24,652 bases of DNA from a virus: positions 1 to 24,652 of IMG/VR virus record IMGVR_UViG_3300045922_000208. One strand, written 5' to 3'. Positions 23,823 to 24,652 of the stretch are shown here, piece by piece; the stretch's first letter is position 1; every line of letters starts with the position of its first letter. The translations under genes were made by a program, and so were the position numbers. The notes beneath the pieces are model-generated. The model made no database searches and was not told the DNA's origin. It saw only the letters and a list, made by a program, of their open reading frames with translations.

Positions 23823-23858
23823 CCCACCCCTAAAGGGTGTGGGCTTTCTCGCTTTTTT
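23823..23858 (+). terminator. End hairpin of the IS, possibly also a terminator for tnpA
   Basis: The stem CCCAC-CCC / GGG-T-GTGGG (23823-23843) with a TAAA loop begins 9 nt after the tnpA stop and is followed by CTTTCTCGCTTTTTT. The main role is probably recognition by TnpA; the T-run suggests termination too. Confidence 0.5.
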
Positions 23859-23915
23859 GTCGTAACAAATACACACATAAAATGAAAATGACACATTATG
23901 ATATAGTTTGACTTA

Positions 23916-23943
23916 TTGCATTTTCAAAAAAAAAGACTATCAT
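23916..23943 (+). promoter_or_regulatory. Promoter of the glucosaminidase-like gene
   Basis: TATCAT (23938-23943) ends exactly 6 nt before the ATG. A weak TTGCAT (23916-23921) lies 16 bp upstream. A better TTGACT at 23908 is too far (24 bp). Confidence 0.35.
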
Positions 23944-23949
23944 AAAATT

Positions 23950-24652
23950 ATGAAAATTAATACTCAGCCCCGTAAATGGAACGGGCTGTTCGCAAAAAAG
24001 ATTGGACTGACATATGGGGAGATGAGAGCGCTTGCTGGGCGACCTCTTGAAGTTCAAAAAAAGCCAGTGCGAAGAGTTGCAAGACCGGTAAAAGATAAGA
24101 ATAGTACTGTCTTACAGGAGGTTATATTATTTGCGCTACTTGCTTTGTACTTGTTTGGATACTTGTATCCGCAAATAACAGAAGCGCAGTATCTTACACC
24201 GCTACCCTCATCGTATGAGGTACCGGTATCCCATCAGGAGAATGTATATCCGACTATTACACCTACTTTGGCAGTAGAAGTGGTGGAAGAGGTGAAAGAA
24301 GAAAAGCAACATATACTAGATAAGATTTTACCTCTAACACGTAAATGCGGGTTACCTGATAAGCTGGTAGCTAGTCAATGGGCGGTAGAGTCGGGAAGAA
24401 AGCAAATAAGTAATATCAATAACTACTTTGGACTGGGACCGCACTTGGTATATCCGTCGCTTGAGGCAAACGTACGTGATTATTGCCTGACGGTCAAAAA
24501 TATCGCACGCAAGAATGGACTTGAGATAACGGACAATACTACAGCTATTGAGATACTGGAAGCGTTGCAATCGGGGAATATTCGATATGAGGCGCACAAC
24601 GCTGATCCGTATGCGTATGTTCGGACGGTGAGCAACACGCCAGAATGGAGGG
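23950..24652 (+). CDS. Membrane-anchored glucosaminidase-like lytic enzyme, partial
   Basis: An ATG at 23950 opens a frame that runs off the right edge after 234 codons. Residues 1-50 are basic and cytoplasmic-like. Residues of about 57-73 (EVILFALLALYLFGYLY) form one membrane segment or an uncleaved signal anchor, and a Pro/Glu-rich linker follows to about 120. Residues of about 121-234 resemble the glucosaminidase/lysozyme-like fold: LPDKLVASQWAVESG with candidate catalytic E147, then INNYFGLG (156-163) and YPSLEANVRDYCL (168-180). Such enzymes cut glycan strands of peptidoglycan, so this may be the phage endolysin (signal-arrest type) or a host wall enzyme. The 3' end is missing. Confidence 0.7.
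   Translation, partial: MKINTQPRKWNGLFAKKIGLTYGEMRALAGRPLEVQKKPVRRVARPVKDKNSTVLQEVILFALLALYLFGYLYPQITEAQYLTPLPSSYEVPVSHQENVYPTITPTLAVEVVEEVKEEKQHILDKILPLTRKCGLPDKLVASQWAVESGRKQISNINNYFGLGPHLVYPSLEANVRDYCLTVKNIARKNGLEITDNTTAIEILEALQSGNIRYEAHNADPYAYVRTVSNTPEWR

Larger units (their letters stand above)
22340..23862. mobile_element. IS200/IS605-family element with divergent tnpA and tnpB
   Basis: The element holds tnpB (minus) and tnpA (plus), head to head. Near each end is a 21-nt imperfect hairpin of the same design on the plus strand: CCCAC + 3 bases + TAAA loop + 3 bases + one unpaired base + GTGGG (22348-22368 and 23823-23843). Such subterminal hairpins are what TnpA recognises as single-stranded DNA. 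No terminal inverted repeats or target duplication are expected. Exact ends are uncertain by about 10-15 nt. Both genes appear intact, so it may be active. Confidence 0.8.

Overview
The window looks like part of a tailed phage (or prophage) genome. It carries a nearly complete podovirus-like packaging and head module read leftward on the minus strand, a short rightward early-looking region, an intact IS200/IS605-family insertion, and the start of a lysis-type gene cut by the right edge. No tail tube or tape-measure gene is visible. A nozzle/hub-like beta-rich protein beside a head-tail adaptor favours short-tailed morphology, but this is inference. The host cannot be named: the DNA is AT-rich, TGA is an ordinary stop, and Shine-Dalgarno sequences are essentially absent.

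Layout, following minus-strand transcription from right to left: terminase small (20108-19674) and large subunit (19636-18197); a coiled-coil protein (18150-16792); an M23 peptidase (16788-15418); a 1176-residue internal-protein candidate with a protamine-like tail (15385-11855); a small zinc-ribbon-like protein (11820-11539); portal (11501-9483); two small proteins; scaffold (8853-8095); SU10-like major capsid protein (8076-7162) and a terminator. A four-gene cassette follows (7094-3076): an unknown protein, two glycosyltransferase polypeptides and a SAM methyltransferase. It has its own sigma70-like extended -10 promoter and sits like a moron between capsid and adaptor genes. Then come the adaptor (2952-2311), the hub/nozzle-like protein (2309-378) and an incomplete structural protein (339-1).

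On the plus strand a consensus TTGACA-N17-TATAAT promoter drives two unrecognised genes (20288-21529), followed by a strong terminator. The next 0.8 kb is AT-rich and non-coding, with iteron-like repeats and a perfect TGTGA-N6-TCACA palindrome. IS200/IS605 DNA (about 22340-23860) with divergent tnpB and tnpA follows, then a membrane-anchored glucosaminidase-like gene (23950 onward).

The most striking non-coding signal is a family of minus-strand promoters. Six share TTGNWAAGTY followed by a TANNNT -10 box at exactly 18 bp spacing, and in five of them the -10 box lies 6-7 nt before the start codon. Those mRNAs should be leaderless. The IS genes, the terminase genes and the lysis gene have the same -10-to-start geometry. 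This corrects several gene starts. The exception, the scaffold/capsid promoter, yields a roughly 74-nt leader that can fold from its first nucleotides. A second unusual feature is a GT-B glycosyltransferase cut into two cistrons exactly between its Rossmann domains, each half fused to a separate GT-A domain.
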